A stretch of 64,000 nucleotides of DNA from an uncultured delta proteobacterium (GTDB taxonomy: Bacteria; Desulfobacterota; Desulfovibrionia; Desulfovibrionales; Desulfovibrionaceae), in contig LT599018.1 of assembly GCA_900079685.1 (NCBI GenBank), forward strand, positions 62,001-126,000, given 5' to 3'. The notes beneath the pieces are model-generated. The model searched no databases. It saw only the letters and a list, made by a program, of their open reading frames with translations, and was not told the origin of the DNA. Both the position numbers and the translations under genes were made by a program. Shown here one piece after another: positions 9,786 through 19,501 of the stretch; within the stretch, counting starts at the first letter, position 1, and every line of letters starts with the position of its first letter.

Positions 9786-10430
9786 ATGGCTTACAAAACC
9801 CTTGATCTGGAATCCGCCTGTGAAGCTTTGAAGACAGGCGGCATCATCGCGTTTCCCACGGAGACCTTTTACGGCCTCGGGTGCGACGCCCTGAACCCCG
9901 ATGCCGTGGGAGCGGTTTACGCGATGAAGCAGCGGCCTTACGGCCTGCCTCTGCCCGTGATTATCGGCGATATCGCGGATCTCGGCCGCGTGGCCGTCGA
10001 CATCCACCCGCTGGCGCGGCAACTCATGAGTGCGTATTGGCCGGGTCCTCTTTCCATCATATTCACGGCATCGCCGGAAGTGCCGGATCTTTTGACCGCG
10101 GGAACGGGCCGGATCGCGGTGCGGTTTTCACCGCACCCGGGCTGCATTGCCCTGTGCCGCGCTTCCCGGTGCGTGGTTACCGCCTCCAGCGCCAATATCA
10201 GCGGGACTCCCCCGGCCTCCACGCCGGCGGACTTGGACCCCGCCTTGGGCAGCCGCCTCGCCGGGGTTTATGTCTCGCCGCCCCCGCCGCACGGGGGCAA
10301 GCCCTCAACCATCGTGGACATTCTCGCCAGCGGCTCGGAAAGCGCCGTGCGCATCCTGCGCGACGGGGCCATAAGCTCGGAGTACATCCGTTCCGCCGGA
10401 TTTGACGTCGTTGGCGCTGACGGCCAATGA
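9786..10430 (+). CDS. Sua5/YciO/YrdC/YwlC family L-threonylcarbamoyladenylate synthase
   Basis: 214-residue protein of the TsaC/Sua5 fold, which makes threonylcarbamoyl-AMP for the t6A37 modification of ANN-decoding tRNAs. The diagnostic IIAFPTETFYGLGCDA near residue 20, the lysine-containing KQRP segment and the SSANISG motif are present. The length fits the short TsaC-like form without the Sua5 C-terminal domain. The start at 9786 follows AAGGAGCGGCGC. The same frame extends left into antisense sequence of the radical SAM gene and is not believed. Confidence 0.92.
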   Translation: MAYKTLDLESACEALKTGGIIAFPTETFYGLGCDALNPDAVGAVYAMKQRPYGLPLPVIIGDIADLGRVAVDIHPLARQLMSAYWPGPLSIIFTASPEVPDLLTAGTGRIAVRFSPHPGCIALCRASRCVVTASSANISGTPPASTPADLDPALGSRLAGVYVSPPPPHGGKPSTIVDILASGSESAVRILRDGAISSEYIRSAGFDVVGADGQ

Positions 10431-10486
10431 CCATGGGCCCCTTGCCCTGATGTGGGCAGGGCGGGACATTGCACGAACGAACCGTT

Positions 10487-11641
10487 TTACCGTTGCCGGA
10501 TGACGAACGACTTTCTTTTTCCCGTGTTTTTGCCGGGAGTCCGTAATTGCAGGCCGGCGTACAGACGCGCCAGCAATGGGCTGGCGTAGAGGCGCACGCG
10601 GTTCAGCAGCCAGGAAGCGTTCTTGTCTTTTGCCTTGAAACGGCACACGGCCAGCGGCGAAAGCGGCGGGTTGGGCCCGGCCTTTGTGGTGAAAAAAACT
10701 GTGAATCCCGCCTGCCGTCCGATTTCCAGGGCCAGGGGGCTGTAGGCCCCCCACGGCCAGCACAGGCTTGTGACGGGATGTCCCAGCTCTTTTTCCAGCA
10801 CCTCCTTGCCGTTCCGGATCTCCCGGTCCATGCGCGCGGCCATTTCCTCGTCGGTTTCCATGCGGCCAAGAGCGGCGTTGCTTGCGACGAGCTCTTTGAG
10901 TTCCCGCATGTTCGCGCTGTCTTCGGCAAAGGCGAAGGCTCCCTGCTCATCTTGGGGGACGAGGTTCCGTATTTTCGCCGCAAGTTCCGGGTCCGGGAGA
11001 AAGGCCCGTTCCAGAAGCCCCGGCCCCATGACGAACTTGGGCGCGCCCCAGAAAAAGGGTTCCGGGTCGTGGAAGGTGCGGCCTCGCCGTTCCGGCAGAA
11101 AAAAGCCGTCGTAGTCGTTGTTGATAAAAACGCCCTGGTGCCCGAAGGTATGGGAGGCGACGGCGATCACGCCGCTTTTTTCCATTTCCCGCGCTTCCGC
11201 CCAATTGAAGAAGAGGTCGGCACGCATGTCGTACCCGTTGGGATGCGGCACGAACGGCTCGTCCACGCGCGGCAGGGCGTTTGCCGCCACGGTCCCGCGC
11301 CGGACGTCGCCGAGGGTCGTCCGCAGCGGTCCCGAGGGTTCTATTTTCGAGGATACCGCGAAAATAACCCCCTTATGGCCGCATTGCTGTAAAATGGGCC
11401 AGGCGTACACGTAGTTGTCGAGGTACCCGTCGTCAAAGGTGATAAGGCAGGATTTGGGCGGCAGGTCTTCGCCGTGCAGAAAATACGCCTCGGCCTCGGC
11501 CAGGCTGACGCCGCGCCAGCCATGGTTTACAAGGCTTTCGCAGTGCGCGGCGAACAGGTCCGGCGAGACCGCTATGGAATTCGGGTACCGGCTGATGTAA
11601 TGGTACATGAGCACCGGCAGGCTGGTGGTTTTTTTCGGCAT
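10487..11641 (-). CDS. Polysaccharide deacetylase (NodB homology, CE4)
   Basis: 384-residue protein with a NodB-type metal-dependent deacetylase domain. TFDDGYLDN supplies the catalytic and metal-binding aspartates, and SHTFGHQG carries the metal histidines. The N-terminal MYHYIS motif is typical of this subgroup. No signal peptide is visible, so it may act on a cytoplasmic or lipid-linked glycan, or be exported another way. A charged insertion of ~100 residues separates the DD and HxxxH motifs. The C-terminus ends in a basic stretch. It is transcribed alone, divergent from the cbpA-clpB pair; the actual substrate is not evident. Confidence 0.9.
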   Translation of the reverse strand: MPKKTTSLPVLMYHYISRYPNSIAVSPDLFAAHCESLVNHGWRGVSLAEAEAYFLHGEDLPPKSCLITFDDGYLDNYVYAWPILQQCGHKGVIFAVSSKIEPSGPLRTTLGDVRRGTVAANALPRVDEPFVPHPNGYDMRADLFFNWAEAREMEKSGVIAVASHTFGHQGVFINNDYDGFFLPERRGRTFHDPEPFFWGAPKFVMGPGLLERAFLPDPELAAKIRNLVPQDEQGAFAFAEDSANMRELKELVASNAALGRMETDEEMAARMDREIRNGKEVLEKELGHPVTSLCWPWGAYSPLALEIGRQAGFTVFFTTKAGPNPPLSPLAVCRFKAKDKNASWLLNRVRLYASPLLARLYAGLQLRTPGKNTGKRKSFVIRQR

Positions 11642-11798
11642 ATATATTTCCGTTTTCTTCCGGTATGTCCTTGACTGTCGGCGGCTGAAAATTATTTATA
11701 ATGCGGTATTGGAAAAGGAGTTTTTCCATACACCGCGCGGGGGTATTCTATAAAAACTCACCCCGCAGCGCAATCGGCCAATGGAGGGAGTGTGGCGA

Positions 11799-12779
11799 AT
11801 GGCAGTTGAATACAAAGATTATTACAAACTTCTGGGTGTATCCAAAACAGCCACCAAGGATGAAATTTCCAAAGCATTCAAAAAGCTTGCCCGCAAATAC
11901 CACCCGGACTTCAACCAGGGTGACAAGGAAGCGGAAGGCACGTTCAAGGATATAAACGAAGCGTACGAAGTCCTCAAGGATGCGGAAAAACGCAAACTGT
12001 ACGACACCCTCGGCCCGGACTGGCAAAATGCCCAGCATTTCCAGAACCAGGGCGGCGGGTTTAGCGGCACCCCCTTCGGGGGCGGCGGTTTTTCCGGCAG
12101 TTTCAACGGGCAGAATTTCAACGCCAGCGGGTTTTCTGACTTTTTCGAGACCCTGTTCGGCGGCGGGCGCGCAGCCGGGAATTTCGGCGGCGGGTTCGGC
12201 GGCGGGTTCGGCGCGGATCCTTTTGCGTCCTACGGCGCTCGCTCGCGCAAAGGGCGCGATATCGACGTCACCATCCAGCTCACCCTGGAAGATGCCTATC
12301 ACGGGGGCGCGAAGAGCATATCCCTGCAAGGCGGCAGCGGCCAGGTCCGCAACCTGGAAGTGAAAATTCCGGCGGGTGTCAAGAACGGCGCGCGCATCCG
12401 GCTGGCGGGGCAGGGCGAGCCGGGCAGCGGCAAGGACGCCAAACCGGGGGACTTGTTCCTGCATGTCGCCTTATTGCCGCACCCCATGTTTTCCCTGGAC
12501 GACAACGACGTGGTGTATGAACTCGCCGTCGCGCCGTGGGAGGCCGCGCTCGGCGCCAAGGTCCGGGTGCCTACCCTGGATGGAAACATCGAACTTACCA
12601 TCCCGGCGGGCAGCGGCAGTTCCAAGAAGTTCCGTTTGCGCGGCAAGGGCCTCGGCGCGGGCACGGGCAAGGGCGACCAGTTCGTGCGCCTCGCCATAGC
12701 CATGCCGCCGAGTCTGACGGATGAAGAAAAACTCCTCTGGGAACAGTTACGCGATATATCATCGTTTACTCCCCGGTAA
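11799..12779 (+). CDS. cbpA: DnaJ-like co-chaperone, CbpA type
   Basis: 326-residue Hsp40 with an N-terminal J-domain (residues ~4-70, HPD in KYHPDFN), a Gly/Phe-rich linker (~90-155) and C-terminal substrate-binding beta domains. The CxxCxGxG zinc repeats of DnaJ are absent, which places it with CbpA. It would stimulate DnaK and hand clients to the disaggregase encoded next. The start at 11799 is chosen because GGAGGGA lies 8 bases upstream; an ATG at 11781 would itself span that Shine-Dalgarno sequence. clpB follows after 47 bases, presumably in one heat-shock operon. Confidence 0.93.
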   Translation: MAVEYKDYYKLLGVSKTATKDEISKAFKKLARKYHPDFNQGDKEAEGTFKDINEAYEVLKDAEKRKLYDTLGPDWQNAQHFQNQGGGFSGTPFGGGGFSGSFNGQNFNASGFSDFFETLFGGGRAAGNFGGGFGGGFGADPFASYGARSRKGRDIDVTIQLTLEDAYHGGAKSISLQGGSGQVRNLEVKIPAGVKNGARIRLAGQGEPGSGKDAKPGDLFLHVALLPHPMFSLDDNDVVYELAVAPWEAALGAKVRVPTLDGNIELTIPAGSGSSKKFRLRGKGLGAGTGKGDQFVRLAIAMPPSLTDEEKLLWEQLRDISSFTPR

Positions 12780-12826
12780 TGGGGTAGAACGATCGAGGCA
12801 GAATACTCGGCAAAGGAGAATCCGGC

Positions 12827-15433
12827 ATGGATCTGAAGAAATTTACCGAAAAATCCCAACAGGCTGTTGCCGACGCGCAGACCATCGCGCTCCGCATGGG
12901 CCACCAGCAAGTTGATGTCGAACATATGGCCCTTGCTCTGGCCGAGCAGGAGGGGGGACTTGTGCCGCGCCTGCTGGAGCGGGCGGGCGTGAATGTTTCC
13001 CGCTACGCGGCGGACATCACGGACGCGTTGTCGAAAAAACCGTCGGTGAGCGGGCCGGGCGCGGACGCCTCTTCGCTCGCGGCCACCAACCGCCTGCACC
13101 AGGTGCTTATCCGCGCGCACGACGCCGCCCAGCGGCTGAAGGACGAATACGTCAGCGTGGAACACGTGCTGTGCGAAATTGCGTCGGAACCGGCGTCCAC
13201 CCCCATTGGCGGGGTTAACCGCAAGAACGGCCTTACTCGCGACAAGGTGCTCGCCGCCATGTCCGAGGTGCGGGGGAATCAGCGCGTGACCAGCCAGAAT
13301 CCGGAAGATACCTACGAAGCGCTTGAAAAATTCGGCCGTGACCTGGTCGAGGAGGCCCGCAAGGGCAAACTCGACCCCGTGATCGGGCGCGATGCGGAAA
13401 TCCGCCGCTGTATCCGCATCCTGTCCCGCCGGACCAAGAACAACCCGGTCCTGGTCGGGGAGGCGGGGGTGGGCAAAACCGCCATCGTGGAAGGCCTTGC
13501 CCACCGCATTTTGCAGGGCGACGTGCCGGAAGGCCTGCGGGACAAGAAACTGTTCGCCCTTGATATGGGCGCGCTCATCGCCGGGGCCAAATACCGGGGC
13601 GAATTTGAAGAGCGGCTGAAAGCCGTGCTCAAGGAAGTGGAAGACGCCGAAGGCGAAATTCTGCTGTTCATCGACGAATTGCACACAATTGTGGGCGCGG
13701 GCCGTACCGAAGGCGCCATGGACGCGGGCAACATCCTCAAACCCATGCTCGCACGCGGCGTGCTGCACTGCATCGGCGCGACCACCCTGGACGAGTACAG
13801 AAAATACATCGAAAAGGACCCGGCCCTGGAACGGCGCTTCCAGCCGCTGCTGGTGGAGGAACCGTCTTTCGAGGACGCCGTCTCCATCCTGCGCGGGCTG
13901 AAAGAGCGGTTTGAGGTGCACCACGGGGTACGCATCGCGGACGCGGCCATCATCGAGGCCGTGACCTTGTCCTCCCGGTACATTACGGACCGGCACCTCC
14001 CGGACAAGGCCATCGACCTGATCGACGAAGCCGCGGCCATGATCCGCACGGAAATAGATTCGCTCCCCACGGAGCTGGACGAAGTCAATCGCAAGATCAT
14101 GCAGCTTGAAATCGAGCGCGAGGCGCTGCGGGCGGAGACGGATACCCCCTCCCGCGAGCGGCTGGAACGGCTGGAAAACGAACTGGCGGAAATCCGCTCG
14201 CGTCAGGCCACGCTGCTCGCCCAGTGGGAGAAGGAGAAGGGCGGCATAAACTCCATCCGCGACCTGAAGGAGGAAATCGAAAAGACGCGGCGCCTCATTG
14301 ACGAGGCCCAGCGGCAATACGACCTCAACAAGGTGGCGGAACTGCAATACTCCACGCTGCCGGGCCTGGAAAAACAGCTCGCGGCGGCGGAAAGCGCGGC
14401 CGAGCGCGAGGGCGGCGGCCCGCGCCTCTTGAAAGAGAACGTCGGCCCGGATGACGTGGCCGAGATCGTGGCCCGCTGGACGGGTATTCCGGTCACGCGC
14501 CTTTTGGAATCGGAGCGGGAAAAACTCCTCCGCCTGCCGGATGAACTGCACCGCCGCGTGGTCGGCCAGGAAGAAGCCGTGACCGCCGTGGCCGAGGCCG
14601 TGCTCCGCTCGCGGGCCGGTCTTTCCGACCCGTCCCGTCCGCAGGGGTCCTTCATTTTCCTCGGCCCGACCGGGGTCGGCAAGACGGAGCTCTGCAAGGC
14701 GCTCGCCGAAACGCTGTTCGACAGTGAGGAAAATATGGTCCGCCTGGACATGAGCGAGTATATGGAAAAGCACGCGGTCTCGCGCCTGATCGGGGCGCCT
14801 CCGGGATACGTGGGCTACGACGAGGGCGGCCAGCTGACGGAAGCCGTGCGGCGCAAGCCCTACAGCGTCGTGTTGCTGGACGAAATTGAAAAGGCGCACG
14901 CGGACGTGTTCAACGCCTTTTTGCAGATACTCGACGACGGGCGGCTGACGGACAGCCAGGGGCGGACCGTGGACTTCCGCAACACCATTATCATCATGAC
15001 GTCCAATATCGGGTCCGGCTTGCTGCTGGAAGGCATAGACAGCAACGGCGAGTTCGCGCCGGGAGTGCGCGAGAGCGTCATGAACGAGCTGCGCCGCCAT
15101 TTCCGGCCCGAGTTTTTAAACCGCGTGGACGAGACAGTACTCTTCCGCCCGCTGCAGCGCGCGCAGATCAAGTCCATCGTCTACCTGCTGCTGGGGAGCC
15201 TGCAAAAGCGGCTCGCCGAGCGCAAGATAACGCTGGAGCTCACGGACGAGGCCGCGTCCTTTATCGCGGACCAGGCCTACGACCCGGTGTACGGCGCGCG
15301 TCCCTTGCGGCGGTATTTGCAGCGCAGGCTGGAAACGCCGCTGGCCCGCAAACTTATCAGCGGCGAGGTCAGCGACGGCAAGCATGTCGCCGTCGGTCTT
15401 GCGGGGGACGAACTGGTCTTTTCCCAGCGGTAA
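12827..15433 (+). CDS. clpB: ATP-dependent disaggregase ClpB
   Basis: 868-residue Hsp100 that threads proteins out of aggregates together with DnaK/DnaJ. Domains in order: Clp_N repeats (~1-145), AAA1 with GEAGVGKT at 211-218, a coiled-coil middle domain (~405-525, rich in E/R/L), AAA2 with GPTGVGKT at 613-620, and the ClpB D2-small domain. Length is normal for ClpB, and the long middle domain separates it from ClpA and ClpC. Preceded by GGAG at a normal distance and followed by a strong terminator. Confidence 0.97.
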   Translation: MDLKKFTEKSQQAVADAQTIALRMGHQQVDVEHMALALAEQEGGLVPRLLERAGVNVSRYAADITDALSKKPSVSGPGADASSLAATNRLHQVLIRAHDAAQRLKDEYVSVEHVLCEIASEPASTPIGGVNRKNGLTRDKVLAAMSEVRGNQRVTSQNPEDTYEALEKFGRDLVEEARKGKLDPVIGRDAEIRRCIRILSRRTKNNPVLVGEAGVGKTAIVEGLAHRILQGDVPEGLRDKKLFALDMGALIAGAKYRGEFEERLKAVLKEVEDAEGEILLFIDELHTIVGAGRTEGAMDAGNILKPMLARGVLHCIGATTLDEYRKYIEKDPALERRFQPLLVEEPSFEDAVSILRGLKERFEVHHGVRIADAAIIEAVTLSSRYITDRHLPDKAIDLIDEAAAMIRTEIDSLPTELDEVNRKIMQLEIEREALRAETDTPSRERLERLENELAEIRSRQATLLAQWEKEKGGINSIRDLKEEIEKTRRLIDEAQRQYDLNKVAELQYSTLPGLEKQLAAAESAAEREGGGPRLLKENVGPDDVAEIVARWTGIPVTRLLESEREKLLRLPDELHRRVVGQEEAVTAVAEAVLRSRAGLSDPSRPQGSFIFLGPTGVGKTELCKALAETLFDSEENMVRLDMSEYMEKHAVSRLIGAPPGYVGYDEGGQLTEAVRRKPYSVVLLDEIEKAHADVFNAFLQILDDGRLTDSQGRTVDFRNTIIIMTSNIGSGLLLEGIDSNGEFAPGVRESVMNELRRHFRPEFLNRVDETVLFRPLQRAQIKSIVYLLLGSLQKRLAERKITLELTDEAASFIADQAYDPVYGARPLRRYLQRRLETPLARKLISGEVSDGKHVAVGLAGDELVFSQR

Positions 15434-15498
15434 CCGGGCAACAACATGATGCCAGTCCCCGGCCGGAATTTTTCAGTCCGGGGATTCTTTTCGCATAC

Positions 15499-15537
15499 AA
15501 AAAATCCCGGAAGGAACACCTTTCCGGGATTTTTTTG
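15499..15537 (+). terminator. Intrinsic terminator after clpB
   Basis: A 12-bp stem (aatcccggaagg with its complement around a four-base loop), followed by seven T. It lies 70 bases after the clpB stop. Confidence 0.9.
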
Positions 15538-15557
15538 CGTGATTGCCACAACCAAGA

Positions 15558-15701
15558 GCTTGTCCGTCAATACGTGGAGCGTGAGCCGAGGACGAGGAAA
15601 AGCCCTTTTTTGTGGAGGGGGTGGACTCTTCAGTCCATGACCGGAGCAAAAAAGGGCTTTGACGAAGTAGTCGGCCACAAAACACGTATTGACGGACAAG
15701 C
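15558..15701. repeat. 144-bp imperfect palindromic element
   Basis: The outer arms 15558-15576 and 15683-15701 are perfect 19-bp inverted repeats. Inner arms 15599-15612 and 15647-15660 are perfect 14-bp inverted repeats. The centre (15622-15637) is a further 6-bp stem with a CTTC loop. The sequence between outer and inner arms is only partly complementary. The element sits after the clpB terminator and abuts the stop codon of the small membrane-protein gene at 15704. It has the shape of a MITE or other intergenic mobile repeat, or of a long structured RNA; no transposase or clear target-site duplication is seen. Confidence 0.75.
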
Positions 15702-15703
15702 GG

Positions 15704-16099
15704 CTAAATGTCGTCTTCCTCCCAGAACAGCCGGACCCAGATGATAAGGAACAGGACGAGCAGCACCAGATCCACGATGCCCGGCACCAGCCATTGGATG
15801 GGCAATTGGCCTTTGTGGCAGTACCACCCGGCAAGGCCGCAGTATGCGAGATTGCGCAGGATGGCATACGGGATCAGCTTCTTGTAGCGCACGGGATTCG
15901 CGGCGATATTGCAGAACAGAACGCCGAAAACAAAGAGCAGGGCGACCGCCAGGTGGACAAGGGAGAACGCGTCGCCCAGCGGGTTCGTCATCAGAAAAAA
16001 TCCGGCAATGCCGAAGTTGTACAGGCCCGCCACAAGAAACAGCATGCGGGTTTTGCAGAATTTGGGTTTGGCAAGAAGATCTTGGTAATCGGCGTCCAT
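15704..16099 (-). CDS. Small four-helix membrane protein of unknown function
   Basis: 131-residue protein with about four hydrophobic helices (around 18-38, 45-67, 79-95, 103-124) and charged termini, ending in an acidic EEDD. No catalytic motif or recognised family signature. It is the last gene of the leftward group purH-hflX-HAD, 73 bases after the HAD phosphatase. Its stop is immediately followed by the palindromic element, which may serve as its transcription end. Confidence 0.7.
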   Translation of the reverse strand: MDADYQDLLAKPKFCKTRMLFLVAGLYNFGIAGFFLMTNPLGDAFSLVHLAVALLFVFGVLFCNIAANPVRYKKLIPYAILRNLAYCGLAGWYCHKGQLPIQWLVPGIVDLVLLVLFLIIWVRLFWEEDDI

Positions 16100-16172
16100 G
16101 TCATTCCCCTTTTGCTGGTGAGCTATTCGTTCCGCATAGACCGGAAATGCAATTCCCGGACAATGTACAACG

Positions 16173-16877
16173 TTATTGGTCCGGGGGCAAGAAAAGCGCG
16201 GTTTGGCGGCGGAAGAAAGAATAATAAGACGACGGCGTCTGCCCTCCGGTGTCCCGGATTTCCCGCCCTATGTCCCGGATCTCTCGTAGGAAGCGGCAGA
16301 GCGCGGCTCCATCCCGTTCCGCGCGGTCGGCCACGGCAAGCAGGCCGGGAGCCGGTTCCCGCGCGCCGCCGAAGGCGATGCCGAAATCCGCCGCCAGCAG
16401 CATAGGGATGTCGTTGGCCGCATCCCCGATGGCGACGACGCGGCGCCCCCCGGCTTGCATGGCGGCAACAACCGCGCCCTTGTCCAGCACGGAGGCGAGG
16501 GTCAGTTCGCCCCCCGCCCGCGAGGACCGCGAGCAGTGGATGGAACAGCCGAGAGTGGCCGCCAGGGGCGCTATCCAGCAATCGAGGTTGCCGGTCACGA
16601 TGGCGCAGGCATCCTTGTTTTCAGCGATAAAGGCCGTAATGTGCGGGTCGAGCGGTATGGAGGCCGTGACGCGCTGTACCACGGGAAGCGGCACATGCCG
16701 CAAGAGGTCGAACCGTTTGCGGAATGAGGTGTCAAAGCCGAGGGCGCCGTCAAGGGTCAGCCTGGTCAGGCGGTCCATTTCCGCGAACAGACCGGCTTCC
16801 CGGGCGATGGCCGGCAAGATTTCCTCACGGGTGACCGTGCCGTCGAGATCAAAGGCGAAACGGACGCTCTCCGGCAT
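16173..16877 (-). CDS. HAD-superfamily phosphatase, SerB-like (HAD-IB)
   Basis: 234-residue phosphohydrolase with the four HAD motifs: DLDGT near residue 10 (nucleophile Asp), the threonine of IVTGN, the lysine of DKGAVV and the acidic GDAANDIPML. Overall layout is that of phosphoserine phosphatases and related HAD-IB enzymes. The substrate is not certain, because the cap region is short and poorly diagnostic. It begins three bases after the hflX stop, implying co-translation. The C-terminal 25 residues are unusually rich in aromatic residues and arginine. Confidence 0.8.
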   Translation of the reverse strand: MPESVRFAFDLDGTVTREEILPAIAREAGLFAEMDRLTRLTLDGALGFDTSFRKRFDLLRHVPLPVVQRVTASIPLDPHITAFIAENKDACAIVTGNLDCWIAPLAATLGCSIHCSRSSRAGGELTLASVLDKGAVVAAMQAGGRRVVAIGDAANDIPMLLAADFGIAFGGAREPAPGLLAVADRAERDGAALCRFLREIRDIGREIRDTGGQTPSSYYSFFRRQTALFLPPDQ

Positions 16878-16880
16878 TGT

Positions 16881-18584
16881 TTAATCCAACCCGGCTTCCA
16901 GCCCGCCGTTGTACCGGGCTTCCCGGCCGTCTTCGTCCGGCTCCGCGTATTCCCGGGTCCAGTCGATGCGGGAAACCACGGCGCCGCTTAAGGCGTCGAG
17001 CCCTTGCCCCGTGATCGCGGAAACAAAGACGGCGTCCGGGTATACCTGCTCCAAAACCGCGCGCGCTTCCGGGTCCAGCCGGTCGGTTTTGTTCAGGACC
17101 AGCAGGCGGGGCGTGTCTTGCAATTCCAGGCTTTCCAGGATGGCGTCCACGGCCGTCAGCTGCATGTCCAGCTCCGGGTGCGAGGCATCAGCCACGTGCA
17201 AGAGGAGATCGGCTTCCTCCAACTCTTCCAGCGTGGCGCGGAACGCTTCCACCAGCTCCTTGGGAAGGGCGCGGATAAACCCGACGGTATCGGTGATGAT
17301 CAGCTCGCGCTCTTCCGGGATGCGGAGCCGTCTGGTCGTGGGGTCCAAGGTTGCGAACAGCTTGTTTTCCGCCAGCACTTCGGAGCCGGTGAGCGCGTTC
17401 AGCAACGTTGATTTGCCCGCGTTGGTGTACCCCACAAGGGACGCCACGGGAACCCGGCTTTTCTCCCGGCGGGAGCGGACTTGCGAACGCTGGCGGCGCA
17501 GGGTTTTCAGCTCGTTTTTCAGCCGCGTGACGCGGTCGCCGATGCGGCGGCGTTCCATCTCCAGTTTGGTTTCCCCGGGGCCGCGCCCGCCGATGCCGCC
17601 CGCCAGACGCGAAAGGGCCTTGTTCCTGCCCACGAGGCGCGGCAGCATGTATTGCAGCTGGGCCAGTTCCACCTGGAGGCGGCCCGCCCGGCTGGTGGCG
17701 CGCTGGGCGAAGATGTCGAGGATAAGCTGGGTCCGGTCCAGGACCTTGCGTTCGGTGGCGTCCACCAGGTTGCGCAGCTGGGCGGGGGAGAGTTCGCCGT
17801 CAAAGATAATCAGCCCGGCGTTCCCTTGCAGGGCGAGCACTTCCAGGTCCGCCAGTTTCCCTTTGCCCATGATGAGTTTGGGGTTGAGCGCGTGTACGCG
17901 CTGGCTCATGGAGCCGACCACGGAAACCCCGGCGGTTCGCGCCAGTTCCTCCAGTTCCGTCAGGCCCGATTCCTGCGCGGTTTTGGCCTGGGTGCTCACG
18001 CTGACCAGAACCGCCCGGCTTTCCGCGCCTTCCGCCTCCTTGGCGTCAGGCAGGGAGCGGGCAAGCTCTTCCTCCAGCGCTTCGGTCTGGGAGGCAAAAT
18101 CCATCATCGCCCTGTCCCAGGCGGTCGCCGGGTGGACCGTGTAGGGTTTGTTTTCCGGGTTCGGCGGCAGCAGATGTGCGTGCTGCACCTGGACAGGCGC
18201 GCCGTGCAAATCCACGGTCAGAACGGTCACGCTGTCCAGCCGCAGGAAGAGCATGTCCATCAGGTCTTCCTGGGAGAGCAGATCCGGCGTGAGGTGGGTG
18301 TGGAACAGCCTGAGCCCCCGGAGCCTGCCCGCGCCCGTGCGCGAGCGGGGCAGTTCCGGGATGAAGATGGCGTTGGTTTCGCCCACGAGCACAAGGTCCG
18401 GCCTGCCCTGGCGGTCGATGAGCAGGCCGATCTGACGGCCCAGAAGGCGTGAAAGCGCGGCCAGCTCCCATGCCTGGTCCGTGGAGTAGCCGCCCTCGGT
18501 AGGGTAGCGCCTGTTCGCCAGGCGCGAAACGGCTTTTAATTCGCTGGGTTTGAGTCCCTGCGTGTTTCCGACAACTTTAGCTAT
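16881..18584 (-). CDS. hflX: Ribosome-associated GTPase HflX (ATA at expected start)
   Basis: GTPase that splits or rescues stalled 50S/70S ribosomes. The HflX nucleotide domain is complete: [14 protein letters not shown] (G1), DTVGFI (G3) and NKTD (G4), preceded by the glycine-rich [14 protein letters not shown] and a coiled-coil. The first conventional start codon (GTG, 18392) lies inside conserved N-terminal sequence. The frame continues upstream for 64 family-like codons to an ATA at 18584-18582, seven bases after a perfect AAAGGAG (18598-18592) and just after the preceding stop. A single ATG-to-ATA change would explain this. From there the product is 567 residues. Real rare start, start loss or sequence error are all possible. 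Confidence 0.88.
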   Translation of the reverse strand: MAKVVGNTQGLKPSELKAVSRLANRRYPTEGGYSTDQAWELAALSRLLGRQIGLLIDRQGRPDLVLVGETNAIFIPELPRSRTGAGRLRGLRLFHTHLTPDLLSQEDLMDMLFLRLDSVTVLTVDLHGAPVQVQHAHLLPPNPENKPYTVHPATAWDRAMMDFASQTEALEEELARSLPDAKEAEGAESRAVLVSVSTQAKTAQESGLTELEELARTAGVSVVGSMSQRVHALNPKLIMGKGKLADLEVLALQGNAGLIIFDGELSPAQLRNLVDATERKVLDRTQLILDIFAQRATSRAGRLQVELAQLQYMLPRLVGRNKALSRLAGGIGGRGPGETKLEMERRRIGDRVTRLKNELKTLRRQRSQVRSRREKSRVPVASLVGYTNAGKSTLLNALTGSEVLAENKLFATLDPTTRRLRIPEERELIITDTVGFIRALPKELVEAFRATLEELEEADLLLHVADASHPELDMQLTAVDAILESLELQDTPRLLVLNKTDRLDPEARAVLEQVYPDAVFVSAITGQGLDALSGAVVSRIDWTREYAEPDEDGREARYNGGLEAGLD

Positions 18585-18591
18585 GATTATG

Positions 18592-18598
18592 CTCCTTT
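18592..18598 (-). promoter_or_regulatory. Shine-Dalgarno AAAGGAG of hflX
   Basis: AAAGGAG on the minus strand, starting two bases after the stop codon of the IMP cyclohydrolase gene and spaced seven bases from the ATA codon proposed as the hflX start. No ATG, GTG or TTG lies in any suitable position in the hflX frame after it. Confidence 0.7.
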
Positions 18599-18599
18599 A

Positions 18600-19193
18600 T
18601 CACTTGCAGCCGAGATAATCCGCGATCATGCGGTCATACGCGGACGTGGCGGCAAAGGTGGCGGCGGCCATTTTCCGGCGGAGCGCCAGGGGGGCCTTGC
18701 CGTTGTTCTCTTTGAGGGCGGCTATGATTTCCGGGTAGAACTGGGGATGCGGGACCACCAGCATGGAATGGAAGTTTTTGGCCGCGGCCCGGAGCATGCA
18801 GGGGCCGCCGATGTCGATTTCCTCAATGGAGGCGCGCACGTCGAGGTTTTTCCGCACGGCATCGGCGAAGTTGTAGAGGTTCACGCAAATCAGGTCAAAG
18901 GTTTCGATGCCGTGTTCCGCGAGTTGGGCCAGGTGCGCGGGGTTGTCCTTGTCCGCGAGAATCCCGCCGTGGATCTTGGGGTGCAGGGTTTTGACCCTGC
19001 CGTTCATGATCTCGGGAAAGCCCGTGACGTCGCTGACCTGGGTTACGGGCAAGCCGGCGTCTTGCAGGGTTTTATGCGTGCCGCCTGTGGAAACGAGCGT
19101 GGCGCCCCCGTCCACGAGAAATTTGGCGAACGGCGCAAGGTCGGTTTTGTCCGTCACGCTGCAAAGCGCGCGTTTGATCGGCAGAAAATCCAT
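18600..19193 (-). CDS. purH: IMP cyclohydrolase (free-standing PurH N-terminal domain)
   Basis: 197-residue MGS-like domain that closes FAICAR to IMP, the last step of purine synthesis. Recognised from ALCSVTDKTDLAPFA, LVSTGGTHKTL, GGRVKTLHPKIHGGIL-like sequence (here NGRVKTLHPKIHGGIL) and EEIDIGGPCMLRAAAKN. The AICAR formyltransferase half of the usual bifunctional PurH is absent; a separate enzyme elsewhere must do that step, as is known for some Desulfovibrio relatives. The start at 19193 follows CGGAGGATAC. The open frame extends 68 codons upstream without family resemblance. First gene of the leftward group with hflX. Confidence 0.9.
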   Translation of the reverse strand: MDFLPIKRALCSVTDKTDLAPFAKFLVDGGATLVSTGGTHKTLQDAGLPVTQVSDVTGFPEIMNGRVKTLHPKIHGGILADKDNPAHLAQLAEHGIETFDLICVNLYNFADAVRKNLDVRASIEEIDIGGPCMLRAAAKNFHSMLVVPHPQFYPEIIAALKENNGKAPLALRRKMAAATFAATSAYDRMIADYLGCK

Positions 19194-19501
19194 GTATCCT
19201 CCGGGATGCGCGTCCGTGGCGGGCGCGTCGAACTGTTTCGCGGGGCCGGGTTTGCCGTCAGACAAGAGTGGGAAGTTCCGGACGGAGTGCGTATCGGGTG
19301 CACGAACGCCGCACGGGATGGCCTGACGCAGCATCGCGGCAAACCGGGCCACTGCAGATGTTTTTATCCATTTGCCAGAAGGCGCAGCCCCTGGCAAGCG
19401 GCGCTTTTTTGACGAGCCGGAGGAGAGGAAACGGCTTCATTCACAATGCGTTGTATTTAAAAGTCATTTTTTTAGGAACATATTTTGCTTACCAACCCGG
19501 C
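19194..19501. other. Divergent intergenic region purH/fliR
   Basis: 308 bases between divergent starts. It should contain promoters for both the purH-hflX group and the flagellar block. The right end (about 19445-19490) is AT-rich. I see no convincing sigma-54 -24/-12 or sigma-28 element, no riboswitch-like fold and no gene. Confidence 0.5.

Noticed and set aside
12299-15100. 933-codon open frame antisense to cbpA-clpB
   Set aside because: Antisense shadow of two conserved chaperone genes; no ribosome site or domain.
16881-18392. HflX starting at GTG 18392
   Set aside because: Would remove 64 family-like N-terminal codons and lacks a ribosome site; the SD-supported position upstream is preferred despite the ATA.
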